Position numbers and translations under genes: made by a program. The notes under the pieces are model-generated. The model saw only the letters and a program-made list of their open reading frames with translations, did no database searches and was not told the origin of the DNA. DNA of 64,000 nt from Vibrio sp. 16 (GTDB lineage Bacteria > Pseudomonadota > Gammaproteobacteria > Enterobacterales > Vibrionaceae), in assembly GCF_963681195.1 (NCBI RefSeq), contig NZ_OY808997.1:1364001-1428000 (forward strand). Direction: 5' to 3'. This document shows, piece after piece, positions 11,320 through 20,238 of this stretch. The first letter of the stretch is position 1; each line of letters begins with the position of its first letter.

Positions 11320-12312
11320 TTACACGCTAACGTGGAGACACGATACCGCGTGAACGTCACTACCTTCGATCGTCGGCTTAGTTTGTGCACATGCTTCTGT
11401 TGCTTGAGGGCAACGAGTTCGGAATACACAGCCTGACGGCGGATTGATAGGCGAAGGAAGGTCGCCTTCTAGCATCTCGATATGCTTATTACGCTCGAGT
11501 TTTGGATCTGGAATTGGAACCGCTGACATTAGTGCACGTGTGTATGGGTGCTTAGGGTCAGCAAACAGCGCTTCAGCTTCACCCAACTCTACCGCGTTGC
11601 CCAAGTACATCACTAGAACACGGTCAGAGATATGTTTCACTACTGACAAATCGTGGGCAATGAAGACTAGCGATAGACCCAGTTCTTTTTGCAGCTCTTT
11701 CAGTAGGTTCACAACCTGAGCTTGAATCGACACATCAAGTGCTGAAACTGGTTCGTCACAGATGATCATCTTAGGTTTAAGGATCAGTGCTCGTGCAATA
11801 CCGATACGCTGACACTGACCGCCTGAGAACTCATGTGGGTAACGGTTGATTACGTTAGGAAGCAGACCAACTTTTGCCATCATCTCTTTTACACGAGCTT
11901 TGACTTCGTCTTTAGAAAGCTCTGGGTAGAAAGTTTCTAGAGGCTCAGCAATGATATCGCCGACTGTCATACGCGGGTTCAATGATGCAAGTGGATCCTG
12001 GAAAATCATCTGGATCTCTTTACGCGTTTCACGGCGCTGGACTTCTTTCATCTTCGTTAGGTCTTGACCCAACCACAGTACATCACCGTCAGTCGCTTCA
12101 ACAAGACCAATGATCGCGCGAGCAAACGTCGATTTACCACAACCAGATTCACCTACAACCCCTAAAGTTTCACCTTCATAGAGACGCACGTTAACGCCGT
12201 CTACGGCTTTCAGGTTTGAAGGCTTTGTCCAAGGCCATGCCGATTTTGCTGCAATGCTAAAGTGAACTTTAAGATCTTTAACGTCTAGAATTAGGTTCTT
12301 ATCAATACTCAT
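11320..12312 (-). CDS. oppF: Oligopeptide ABC transporter ATP-binding protein OppF
   Basis: OppF is one of two ATPases powering oligopeptide import. It has Walker A GESGCGKSTFAR, the signature FSGGQCQRIGIARAL, Walker B MIICDEPVSALD, and a C-terminal oligopeptide/dipeptide extension with the Cys-rich INPPSGCVFRTRCPQATEAC. The ATG at 12312 overlaps the oppD stop as ATGA, showing translational coupling; an in-frame extension ten codons upstream lies inside oppD and is unlikely. The 330-residue length fits OppF. Confidence 0.95.
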   Translation of the reverse strand: MSIDKNLILDVKDLKVHFSIAAKSAWPWTKPSNLKAVDGVNVRLYEGETLGVVGESGCGKSTFARAIIGLVEATDGDVLWLGQDLTKMKEVQRRETRKEIQMIFQDPLASLNPRMTVGDIIAEPLETFYPELSKDEVKARVKEMMAKVGLLPNVINRYPHEFSGGQCQRIGIARALILKPKMIICDEPVSALDVSIQAQVVNLLKELQKELGLSLVFIAHDLSVVKHISDRVLVMYLGNAVELGEAEALFADPKHPYTRALMSAVPIPDPKLERNKHIEMLEGDLPSPINPPSGCVFRTRCPQATEACAQTKPTIEGSDVHAVSCLHVSV

Positions 12313-13280
12313 TTTTTCCAAGCCTCCCACTCTGAAAAACATGCACGCTGACGACCGTCACCAAATGGCGTCAAGATTGGTGCTTCCTGCTTACAACGAT
12401 CCATTACTCGGTGACAGCGCTCTTGGTATGGGCAGCCTGTTGGTAAACGAAGTAAGTTAGGCGGGTTACCTGGAATTGTCGGAAGAATCTCACCTTCCGT
12501 ATCTAAACGAGGGATCGCTTTTAGCAGCCCTTCTGCGTAAGGGTGGCTTGGGTTGTAGAATATTTCATCAACCTTACCGTACTCCATCGTACGGCCTGCG
12601 TACATCACAAGTACTTTGTCACATGAGCCAGCCACTACCCCTAGATCGTGGGTAATCATAATGATAGCTGTATTGAACTCACTCTTAAGCTCGTTCAATA
12701 GCTCCATGATCTGTGCCTGTACTGTTACATCCAATGCTGTTGTGGGTTCATCAGCAATAAGCAGTTTAGGACGACATAGCAGTGCCATTGCGATCATCAC
12801 ACGCTGACGCATACCGCCTGAAAACTCGTGTGGGTACATAGTAATACGCTTACGAGCTTCTGGGATTTTTACTGCTTCAAGCATACGAACAGACTCTTCG
12901 AACGCTTCTGCTTTGCCCATGCCTTTGTGCAGCATCAGAACTTCCATCAACTGGTCACTAACCTTCATGTAAGGGTTTAGTGACGTCATTGGGTCTTGGA
13001 AGATCATTGCGATCTGTTCAGCGCGTACTTTGTTTAACGCACTTTCGGGAAGGTTAAGAATTTCATTGCCTTCAAATTTCGCACTACCAGAGATAATACC
13101 GTTCTTAGCCAGTAGTCCCATGATAGCGAAAACAGTTTGTGATTTACCTGAACCAGATTCACCTACGATACCTAATGTCTCGCCCTGATTCAGAGAAAAA
13201 TTTAAATCGTTTACTGCGGTTACGATACCATCTTGCGTGGTAAATTCGACTCGCAGATCTTTGACATCTAATAAGCTCAT
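12309..13280 (-). CDS. oppD: Oligopeptide ABC transporter ATP-binding protein OppD
   Basis: OppD pairs with OppF as the ATPase of the oligopeptide importer. Visible motifs are Walker A GESGSGKSQTVF, signature FSGGMRQRVMIAMAL, Walker B LLIADEPTTALD and the C-terminal LPTGCPYQERCHRVMDRC segment of the Opp/Dpp subgroup. Two adjacent ATG codons are possible; the second, at 13280, has better spacing from AAGGAAG. Its last bases overlap oppF. Confidence 0.95.
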   Translation of the reverse strand: MSLLDVKDLRVEFTTQDGIVTAVNDLNFSLNQGETLGIVGESGSGKSQTVFAIMGLLAKNGIISGSAKFEGNEILNLPESALNKVRAEQIAMIFQDPMTSLNPYMKVSDQLMEVLMLHKGMGKAEAFEESVRMLEAVKIPEARKRITMYPHEFSGGMRQRVMIAMALLCRPKLLIADEPTTALDVTVQAQIMELLNELKSEFNTAIIMITHDLGVVAGSCDKVLVMYAGRTMEYGKVDEIFYNPSHPYAEGLLKAIPRLDTEGEILPTIPGNPPNLLRLPTGCPYQERCHRVMDRCKQEAPILTPFGDGRQRACFSEWEAWKK

Positions 13281-13330
13281 CATTGCTTCCTTAATCTTTT
13301 TTATAGATTTTGTAATTTATTGCTTTTTAA

Positions 13331-14233
13331 TTATCTGTCTTTTGGATCCAGCGCATCGCGCAGGCCGTCACCAACATAGTTGAAGCAGAATAGTGTCACA
13401 ACCATGAACGCTGCTGGGAATGCCAACTGCCAGATTGCTACTTCCATTGTTTGCGAACCTTCTTGAAGAAGCGCGCCCCAACTTGTCATTGGCTCCTGAA
13501 CACCAAGACCAAGGAATGATAAGAACGATTCAGTAAGAATCATGCTCGGGATTAGAAGCGTTGAGTAAACCGCAACAATACCCAATACGTTTGGAACGAT
13601 ATGACGAGTGATGATCTTCCACTTACTCACACCACAAACGTGCGCCGCTTCGATGAACTCTTTGCTACGCAGGCTCAACGTTTGACCACGTACGATACGA
13701 GCCATGTCTAACCAAGCAATTGCACCGATAGCAACAAAGATAAGAACAATGTTACGACCGAAGAACGTTACTAGTACGATAACTAGGAACATAAAAGGTA
13801 CAGCGTAAAGGATTTCTAGAATACGCATCATAATGCGGTCAACTTTACCACCGATAAAGCCCGACGCCGCACCATATAGGGTACCAATCAGTACCGCTAC
13901 AAATGCACCCATTACACCTACCATCAGTGAGATTCGACCACCAACTAAGGTACGTACATACAAATCACGTCCTAAGCTATCGGTACCAAACCAGTGCTCT
14001 GCATTTGGACCAACGTGCATTGCATACCAGTCAGTATCGTCAAATGTGTAAGGTGCGATCATTGGCAAGAAGATAACGGCTAGCGTCATCAACGTAAGTA
14101 GAAACAGACTCACCATTGCCGCTTTGTTGCGCATAAAGCGGATGCGGGCGTCTTGCCATAAACTACGGCCTTCAATTTCCAGATTTTCTGCAAATTTTTC
14201 GACCGCTTCTAAATTCTCTTTTTTCGTTAACAT
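13331..14233 (-). CDS. oppC: Oligopeptide ABC transporter permease OppC
   Basis: OppC is an inner-membrane permease of the oligopeptide importer. About six helices are visible: an N-terminal one (AAMVSLFLLTLMTLAVIFLPMI), then the BPD_transp_1 domain with the EAA-type loop EFIEAAHVCGVSKWKIITRHIVPN that contacts the ATPase. The 300-residue length matches E. coli OppC. The ATG at 14233 is chosen over an upstream TTG. It sits 15 bp after oppB in the operon. Confidence 0.94.
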   Translation of the reverse strand: MLTKKENLEAVEKFAENLEIEGRSLWQDARIRFMRNKAAMVSLFLLTLMTLAVIFLPMIAPYTFDDTDWYAMHVGPNAEHWFGTDSLGRDLYVRTLVGGRISLMVGVMGAFVAVLIGTLYGAASGFIGGKVDRIMMRILEILYAVPFMFLVIVLVTFFGRNIVLIFVAIGAIAWLDMARIVRGQTLSLRSKEFIEAAHVCGVSKWKIITRHIVPNVLGIVAVYSTLLIPSMILTESFLSFLGLGVQEPMTSWGALLQEGSQTMEVAIWQLAFPAAFMVVTLFCFNYVGDGLRDALDPKDR

Positions 14234-14248
14234 AACCAAACTTCCCTG

Positions 14249-15169
14249 TTAGTAGCGAATTTTCGGGTCAATCATTGCTAGTAAAATATCAACGATCGCG
14301 TTGAATAGAATAAATAGGAAACCAATCAAGATGGTTACACCCATTACTAGCGAGTAGTCACGGTTAAAGGCAGCGTTAACAAACAGCTTACCGATACCCG
14401 GAAGTCCGAAGATCGTTTCAATGACAACCGAACCTGTGATGATGCCTACAAATGCAGGGCCCATGTAAGAAACTACAGGTAGAAGTGCTGGTTTAAGCGC
14501 GTGTTTAACAACGATGTAACGATAGCTTAATCCTTTCGCACGAGCGGTACGGATAAAGTTACTGTTTAGCGTTTCGATCATCGAACCACGCGTAATACGT
14601 GCAAATGTTGCAACGTAGAGGAGTGACATACCGATTACAGGTAAGACAAGATACTTGGCACTACCGTCATGCCAACCACCAGCCGGGAACAAATTCCAGT
14701 GCAGTGAGAATAGATAGATTAGTGCTGGTGCGAGTACAAACGACGGCATAACAACACCTATCATCGCGGTAGACATAATGGTGTAGTCCACCCACGTGTT
14801 GTGCTTCAAGGCCGCTATCGTACCTACCGTCACGCCCATAAGCACAGTAAAGATAAAGGCGATAAAGCCCACTTTAGCTGACACTGGTAGTGCAACAGAG
14901 ATTAGCTCGTTTACCGAGTAATCAAGGTACTTAAATGAAGGACCAAAGTCCCCTTGAACCACATTGAATAGATAGGTTGTGTACTGTTCAAAAACAGGCT
15001 TATCAAGGCCATATTTAGCTTCGATATTAGCCATTACTTCAGGTGGTAACGGTTTTTCGCTTGAAAAAGGGTTACCAGGCGCAAAGCGCATGAGAAAGAA
15101 AGATACGGTGATCAATACCAACATTGTTGGGATCGCCTCAAATATCCTTTTTGCGATGAATTTAAGCAT
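14249..15169 (-). CDS. oppB: Oligopeptide ABC transporter permease OppB
   Basis: OppB forms the permease heterodimer with OppC. The 306 residues equal the E. coli protein. It starts MLKFIAKRIFEAIPTMLVLITV with the first helix, has the signature FLMRFAPGNPF, and the coupling loop NFIRTARAKGLSYRYIVVKHALK, with IETIFGLPGIGKL near the C terminus. It follows oppA after 130 bp containing a strong hairpin that may lower downstream expression relative to the binding protein. Confidence 0.95.
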   Translation of the reverse strand: MLKFIAKRIFEAIPTMLVLITVSFFLMRFAPGNPFSSEKPLPPEVMANIEAKYGLDKPVFEQYTTYLFNVVQGDFGPSFKYLDYSVNELISVALPVSAKVGFIAFIFTVLMGVTVGTIAALKHNTWVDYTIMSTAMIGVVMPSFVLAPALIYLFSLHWNLFPAGGWHDGSAKYLVLPVIGMSLLYVATFARITRGSMIETLNSNFIRTARAKGLSYRYIVVKHALKPALLPVVSYMGPAFVGIITGSVVIETIFGLPGIGKLFVNAAFNRDYSLVMGVTILIGFLFILFNAIVDILLAMIDPKIRY

Positions 15170-15240
15170 AAACTCACTCTTTCAGTCTGTGACATTTAAA
15201 TTAAAGAAATCCTCAATCCAACGAATTTAGATTGAAGAGA

Positions 15241-15273
15241 GGCGCTGCATGTGATTTCTCACATGCAGAGCCT
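15241..15273 (-). promoter_or_regulatory. Intercistronic hairpin between oppA and oppB
   Basis: GGCGCTGCATGTGA and TCACATGCAGAGCC form a 14-bp stem (one mismatch) with a TTTC loop, without a strong T run. Such hairpins usually protect the binding-protein mRNA and attenuate downstream genes. Confidence 0.6.
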
Positions 15274-15299
15274 AGTTTTTATAGTTCTATCTGCTCAGA

Positions 15300-16931
15300 T
15301 TATTGAGCTTTGATGTAAAGATCTTTTGAGTAGATCTTCTCTTCCGCGTTCGCTGATGGGAAACCACCAACGTGTGGGTTTAGTAGACGAGAACGTACGT
15401 ACTGGTAGATAGGTGCGATTGGCATATCTTTAGCCATTAGCTTCTCAGCTTCTAGGTAAAGTGCTGTACGCTCTTCTTCTGAAGTCGAGTTTAGAGCTTT
15501 GTCGATTAGCACATCGTAATCTTTATTGCCCCAGTGCTGACCGCCAGTTGTGTTCTTGCTTACCATTAGCGTTAGGAATGAAGACGCTTCGTTGTAGTCA
15601 CCACACCAACCTGCGCGTGATACTTCGAAGTCACCTTGATCTTTCGTAGATAGGTAAGTTTTCCACTCTTGGTTTTCTAGAGTAACGTCTAGACCTAGAG
15701 TCTTCTTCCACATTGAACCAAGTGCTACCGCAATCTTCTTGTGGTTTTCGTTAGTGTTGTATAGAAGAGTAAACTTAAGTGGGTTGTCTTTGCCGTAGCC
15801 TGCTTCAGCTAGTAGACGAGCCGCTTCCGCGTTACGCTCTTTTTGAGACATTTGACCGTATGCTGGTAGCTCTGGGTTGAAGTTCGCTGTGATTTCCGGA
15901 GTTAGGAAGTAAGCTGGCTTTTGACCTTGAGCAAGAATTGCATCAGTTACGATATTACGGTCGATAGCGTAAGAGATCGCTTTACGAACACGTACGTCAT
16001 CAAACGGTTTCTTCTTCGTGTTGAATGAGTAGTAGTAAGTACATAGGCTACCTTCAACAGATACAGATTCTGGATGCTCTTTCTTCAGGCGCTTGAAGTG
16101 CTCTGTTGGAAGAGTAGAAGTGAAATCAATTTCACCTGAAAGGAAACGGTTCATTTCTGCAACCGCGTTCTCGATTGGTAGGAATGTAACCTTGTTTAGA
16201 ACTGTATCAGCGTTATCCCAGTACTGTTCATTACGCTTAAGTTCTAGGCGCTCGTTCACAACCCATTTGTTTACAACAAACGCGCCGTTACCAACGAAGT
16301 TCTCAGGTTTAGTCCACTGATCGCCGAACTTCTCTACTGTCGCTTTATGAACTGGTTTCATTGTTGTATGGCCAGTCATCATAACGAAGTATGGTACAGC
16401 TGTTTCTAGCTCAACCACTAGCGTGTGGTCGTCTACAGCTTTAACACCTAGTTCAGCTTTATCTTTCTTGCCTGCAACGATGTCTTTAGCATTCTTCATC
16501 TTGGTGTATTCCATGTACCAAGAGTAAGGAGAAGCTGTCGCTGGGTCTACTGCGCGTTGGAAAGAGTAAACGAAATCGCCTGCTGTTACAGGGTCGCCGT
16601 TAGACCATTTAGCGTCTTTGCGAAGTTTGAAAGTGAAAGTTTTGTTATCTGCTGTTTCCCAAGACTCAGCGACACCTGGGATAGTGTTGCCTTCTGCATC
16701 TTGATTCACCAAGCCTTCAAGGATATCACGAATAACGTGTGATTCTGGAACACCTTGAGATTTGTGTGGGTCGATTGTCGCAACTTCAGTACCGTTACCA
16801 CGCACCAGTTCTTGCTTATCTGCTAGTTTTACGCCAGCTGGAACATCAGCTGCAAGAGTTGCGGTAGAGGTTGCTGCCACTGCTAGACCAGCACCTAAAA
16901 GAAGGGCTTGAGTGATTTTGTTCTTATACAT
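15300..16931 (-). CDS. oppA: Oligopeptide-binding protein OppA
   Basis: OppA is the periplasmic peptide-binding protein feeding OppBCDF. The 543-residue product (E. coli OppA is also 543) begins MYKNKITQALLLGAGLAVAA with a signal peptide cleaved near ATLAADVP. It has the SBP_bac_5 features RGNGTEVATIDPHKSQGVPE, FKLRKDAKWSNGDPVTAGDF and NGAFVVNKW. An in-frame upstream start would add eleven residues before a normal signal peptide, so the ATG at 16931 is chosen. It is the first gene of the opp operon; its 5' side now abuts the left end of the transposon. Confidence 0.95.
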   Translation of the reverse strand: MYKNKITQALLLGAGLAVAATSTATLAADVPAGVKLADKQELVRGNGTEVATIDPHKSQGVPESHVIRDILEGLVNQDAEGNTIPGVAESWETADNKTFTFKLRKDAKWSNGDPVTAGDFVYSFQRAVDPATASPYSWYMEYTKMKNAKDIVAGKKDKAELGVKAVDDHTLVVELETAVPYFVMMTGHTTMKPVHKATVEKFGDQWTKPENFVGNGAFVVNKWVVNERLELKRNEQYWDNADTVLNKVTFLPIENAVAEMNRFLSGEIDFTSTLPTEHFKRLKKEHPESVSVEGSLCTYYYSFNTKKKPFDDVRVRKAISYAIDRNIVTDAILAQGQKPAYFLTPEITANFNPELPAYGQMSQKERNAEAARLLAEAGYGKDNPLKFTLLYNTNENHKKIAVALGSMWKKTLGLDVTLENQEWKTYLSTKDQGDFEVSRAGWCGDYNEASSFLTLMVSKNTTGGQHWGNKDYDVLIDKALNSTSEEERTALYLEAEKLMAKDMPIAPIYQYVRSRLLNPHVGGFPSANAEEKIYSKDLYIKAQ

Positions 16932-17260
16932 GCTTAAAACTCCAAGTTTTTCATTTGCATCCATGACTTCTTTGCAAGTTCACTAGAACGGACAGTGATT
17001 TAGATTTATTTAGCGCAAAAAATAAGCACAAAAATCTAAAACCTCACAAAGATTGCGGCACACATTATCAATCATTGAAGTAATTTGCCATAAAAATGTA
17101 GCAAAAAATCGTATAATTCTCCGATTACTTCAACAATTCGGCAAAAAACACCATCAAAATAAATAAAATCAGAATATTTGATTGAGATATTTCTAAGACC
17201 CAGATTGACGTGCCAATTTATCTATAAAGACACTAGCTCGTAGCATCTTGTGCTAGATAT
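16932..17260 (-). promoter_or_regulatory. oppA upstream leader and promoter region
   Basis: This A/T-rich 329-bp region holds no gene. It must contain the oppA promoter and untranslated leader, the usual place for small-RNA control in this family, but no site can be fixed by eye. Its distal end (17231-17260) should be the original DNA downstream of ffs before the transposon inserted. Confidence 0.4.
17256..17260. repeat. Candidate left target-site duplication (GATAT)
   Basis: Five bases directly before the proposed left terminus read GATAT, against TATAT after the right terminus at 48175-48179: four of five identical. Tn7-like insertion makes 5-bp duplications. The mismatch means a mutation or a slightly wrong left boundary. 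Confidence 0.4.
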
Positions 17261-17580
17261 TGTGCGGAAAAATTAACATTAAGTATGTAAAGCAGATAAC
17301 AATTAACTACATTCCTCTCGTCTGATCAGACGAAATGTGAGGAGAATCACTGTTGGAGCGGTAAAACTAGAGGTTGCAGTGGATTTCACTTCAAGAAACA
17401 TTAACAAAATCAATGATGTCAGTGACTTATCGTTATTTTCTTGGATTATTCAGGGAAGTATAGGTACTTGAAGGATTTTCTGTAGAGCAGATGGTGATGC
17501 TTGCAAGATAAGTCTTCATAACGCGAACCAACTATCAACGTGTTAAAATACTATTTGCAGCATAAGTTCGCATAATATTG
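17261..17580 (+). repeat. Left transposon end with TnsB-type binding repeats
   Basis: The proposed terminus TGTGCGGAAAAATT resembles the right terminus TGTTCGCATAAATT. Inward lie two clear copies of the repeat also seen in the right end: CTTGCAAGATAAGTCTTCAT at 17500 and TATTTGCAGCATAAGTTCGC at 17552 (right-end copy: TATTTGCACCATAAGTTTTC). A weaker AAGCAGATAACAATT lies at about 17290. The repeats point inward, as TnsB sites do in Tn7 relatives. The inner copies are certain; the outer boundary is not. Confidence 0.6.
17318..17333. repeat. Perfect 16-bp palindrome in left end
   Basis: TCGTCTGATCAGACGA is its own reverse complement and lies between the putative terminus and the inner TnsB-type repeats. 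Role unknown; a dimeric protein-binding site is possible. Confidence 0.5.
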
Positions 17581-17885
17581 CGCCAAAACTCTGCAAATTT
17601 TAGCAACTACCCAAATCCAACGTTGTAAAATTACCACCTCCTGTGAGCCCTCTGAAATGGATGGTGATCACATTGGATGGGGAGTATGTATGAAACACAC
17701 TTTTGGACACAAAAGCGTTAGAGTTGGCGCTCTATGGCATACGCTTCGCATAAGCTGATTTTTGGCTAAATCTGGCTTTCTTCAGTCAATAAAATGGGAG
17801 GCATCTCGGCCTAAGGAACTCTTACTTATTGATATGTAGTATAGAAGGTCGTGTATACTCATAGCCTTAACTAACTGAGGGATTT
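17581..17885. other. Left-end subterminal non-coding stretch
   Basis: No credible gene is visible between the last TnsB-type repeat and the first cargo gene. It contains one further TTCGCATAAG motif at about 17745 and ends with a TGAGGGA ribosome site for the next gene. A 22-codon frame at 17690 is discussed under rejected items. Confidence 0.4.
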
Positions 17886-18926
17886 ATGAGTAAGCCACTA
17901 TCCGAGAAAATATTCGATGTCATATGCGTCAAATATTGTGTATTTGCGCTTTTTACCTCTGGGATCTTTGCAGGTTGGCATCTTGCATCCCCTGAAAGAA
18001 GCGAAATCGGCGAGCTAATGGAGTCAATAGCGTCAAGGCTTAACGACATCGCCTTGATAACAAAGTTCATTTTCCCAATCTTTCTCCTGTACATTATCAG
18101 TTGTGCGATTAGTAGGCCAAATAAATGGCTGCCCTATTTTACACAAGGTATTTATACCGACCATGAAGACAACCAAACTGCGCCATCAATTAAGCATCCT
18201 AACTCGCTAGCTGTGATCCGTCCGCTGATTTCAAAGACAACTGACAACACTATCGCCTTCTATGTATTTTACGTTCTAAGTTGGATAGCGATAGCATTTC
18301 CAACGGGCAACGGTTACTTTCACAATATCGTCTATTCCGTCATCGCTGCGACCATTTTTCATTACATAATAGTTGCCATCCCCAGAGACCGTGCTAGGTC
18401 AACGCCTTCAAACAACATTGAAGGTTTGATGAGCTCTTTTATTGATAGAGAGGTCTTAATTTTCGAGGCTCTCAATCTGCAGCTTAAACTAATTGATGAT
18501 GATGCTGATGTCTTGAAAGAAAAATGTGTGAGTTTGTTTAAACGTAACCCTCAAGTACAACTCGAAAAATCCTTTCCCTTGTTTCATTGGAAAGGAGGCG
18601 TGGACGGTTTTCAAACTCTGAACAATCGCTCCTACGTTGACACAATTGATCTCGCTATCAAGTATGACAGTAAAGCTTTACACGCACTAATGGGGCTTGA
18701 CCGCTCCTTAATTCCAGAATTCGATGCAGAACTTCTTTCGGCTGCACAGACACTAACTGGGTTTCAACGCTGCATGAAACCTTATGAAAATTCTGATGAT
18801 GGCTCAAGAGCATTAACTTTGATTCGCTATTTAACGCAAAGACAAAGATTCGTTACTTGTTATTACAAAAGTGTTGCGCTTTATACTGGGGCAAAAGTGC
18901 TCAGTAACTATAAAGAGAAACTCTAA
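17886..18926 (+). CDS. Unknown four-helix membrane protein (cargo)
   Basis: I do not recognise this 346-residue protein. Four hydrophobic segments are visible in the N-terminal half (about residues 17-34, 57-76, 125-144 and 148-167, the last reading FHYIIVAI), in two hairpins separated by a polar loop. A soluble C-terminal domain of about 170 residues follows, rich in charged and aromatic residues (FPLFHWKGGVDGF, LTLIRYLTQRQRF). A good TGAGGGA ribosome site precedes the ATG. It is the first gene inside the left end of the transposon, a usual place for recently acquired cargo. A membrane effector of a defence system is possible but not shown. Confidence 0.7.
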   Translation: MSKPLSEKIFDVICVKYCVFALFTSGIFAGWHLASPERSEIGELMESIASRLNDIALITKFIFPIFLLYIISCAISRPNKWLPYFTQGIYTDHEDNQTAPSIKHPNSLAVIRPLISKTTDNTIAFYVFYVLSWIAIAFPTGNGYFHNIVYSVIAATIFHYIIVAIPRDRARSTPSNNIEGLMSSFIDREVLIFEALNLQLKLIDDDADVLKEKCVSLFKRNPQVQLEKSFPLFHWKGGVDGFQTLNNRSYVDTIDLAIKYDSKALHALMGLDRSLIPEFDAELLSAAQTLTGFQRCMKPYENSDDGSRALTLIRYLTQRQRFVTCYYKSVALYTGAKVLSNYKEKL

Positions 18927-19294
18927 TGTGAGTTTAACTGTACTAGTTCAGACCTCATCTGACAGTTACCTACTTTTCGACTCGATGCCTTTTTCGATTC
19001 ATTACTTTTTGTATCTCAATACTAGAGAGACTATCTGTAAGGTACTTGGAAGCGTAACAAGCTTTGGGGAAGTTCTGCGTTACGATGATCTACCCCGTCA
19101 GCAAGCCGTTGGACAATTCCGTTTTAGGGAGTTTGATAATTTAGGCCTTTGTAAATGAGTTTTGGTATTGAAAACTGGCTACTAACCTACTAATAACTCA
19201 CAATCACCCCACTTCTACCACTGTTGGTGAAAAATTCCAACTAGTCTACAATTCATACTATCCAAACACGAAGAACACTTGGGTCAAATCGCAC

Positions 19295-19631
19295 ATGTAT
19301 TTGATTTCTAAACTGGCGGCGAAAGCAGGGATCTCACGCACCACCTTACTCTGTTACGAGAAGTTAGGGCTGATTAACGGCCAGCGCCATTGACAATGGA
19401 TACCGCTATTACAACGAAAACGATGTGCAGCGACTGTTTTTGACTAAACAACTTCAAAGTGCAGGACTCTCACTGAAAGAGTGCGAACAATACATGGACG
19501 CGAAGTTAAGTAGAAGCTCATTGGAAAATTGGCTAACGCAACTCACCCATGAAATTGATGAAAAATCCACGCTCGTGAGTTGCTACTGGCATTTCTTGGA
19601 GAACGCCCACAAAGATAGTTACATTTGGTAA
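19295..19631 (+). pseudogene. Broken MerR-family regulator
   Basis: The frame from the ATG at 19295 gives a MerR-type helix-turn-helix, MYLISKLAAKAGISRTTLLC then YEKLGLINGQR, ending at a TGA near 19392. The next frame continues correctly with NGYRYYNENDVQRLFLTKQL and SLKECEQYM. Near 19565 the match shifts frame again, giving ARELLLAFLGE. At least two frameshifts and loss of the effector domain make it non-functional. Intact relatives are MerR regulators of about 250 residues. Confidence 0.75.
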
Positions 19632-19696
19632 CAAGTGTCGTCTACTAAACAGAGATGAGTTTGGCAAACAGGCTTAAGGCTTACACCAATTGACAT

Positions 19697-19734
19697 CATT
19701 AATACTGGTGGCTGTGATTCCACCAGCATTAATG
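19697..19734. repeat. 15-bp-stem hairpin
   Basis: CATTAATACTGGTGG and CCACCAGCATTAATG pair with one mismatch around an 8-base loop. A direct repeat TTACACCAAT flanks the area (19681-19690 and about 19822-19831). The minus strand is open over 19619-19819, but I cannot identify a protein; it may be a decayed mobile element. Confidence 0.5.
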
Positions 19735-19834
19735 TATAAAGTATAAAGTCAATACGATTGAGTAATTTTTTCAAAATGACAGAGGGGAACTCGCCACGTG
19801 CCATCACATCAAACACCAAATTACACCAATAATA

Positions 19835-20227
19835 TTACCGAGCGTCTATAACTTTACAGGTTACGGTAATCAATACCTTCACTTGTTCCAAAGCACTATC
19901 AAGGCAATATTGAGTTGAAAAAGCATGGTTATCCGTCAATGACTCTATCTGCTTGGAAAGTCCTAAAAGTCTACGAAGAATTTTATCGAGGGTTAATGCA
20001 TTGGTTCGCCAATCACTCTGGATACGGCTATTGGCTATTAGTAAATCTATCCTTAAGAGGTAAATTTGAAGCTCTAAGAGAATGTTCTGCTCTCCAACCT
20101 TTTTCGATATTAACTTCACATCTTCTAGGCATTTGTGAAGATTACTAGTATTGATCACGTTAGGTAGATGGGTTAACAACACAAACCTCCTTGGAGGATG
20201 AGTGGCTACTATCGAGTAACCACACAC
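19835..20227 (-). CDS. Unknown helical protein, possibly a remnant
   Basis: An open frame of up to 130 residues, unrecognised. From about residue 28 it is strongly helical and amphipathic (LHKCLEDVKLISKKVGEQN, LLELQIYLLRIDLLIANSRI, LDKILRRLLGLSKQIESL), suggesting a helical bundle. The only starts near the full length are non-ATG (GTG at 20227) and no clear ribosome site is seen. The surrounding 19.2-20.2 kb is decayed, so this may be a fragment. It ends on the same strand as the next two genes upstream. Confidence 0.35.
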   Translation of the reverse strand: MCGYSIVATHPPRRFVLLTHLPNVINTSNLHKCLEDVKLISKKVGEQNILLELQIYLLRIDLLIANSRIQSDWRTNALTLDKILRRLLGLSKQIESLTDNHAFSTQYCLDSALEQVKVLITVTCKVIDAR

Positions 20228-20238
20228 CTGCGCCAGTA

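Noticed and set aside
17690..17758. 22-codon frame containing HTFGHKSV, reminiscent of a tyrosine recombinase tail
   Set aside because: Too short, no upstream integrase sequence in frame, and it lies in the transposon left end where TnsB-type motifs explain the TTCGCATAAG sequence.
18928..19158. Possible 76-codon GTG-initiated frame right after the membrane protein gene
   Set aside because: Weak ribosome site, low-quality composition and no recognisable features; it overlaps no conserved element.
19619..19819. 66-residue minus-strand frame (MVFDVMARGEFPSV...)
   Set aside because: It overlaps the broken MerR gene and a large hairpin, has no ribosome site I trust, and I could not assign it to a transposase family despite the look of a mobile-element remnant.
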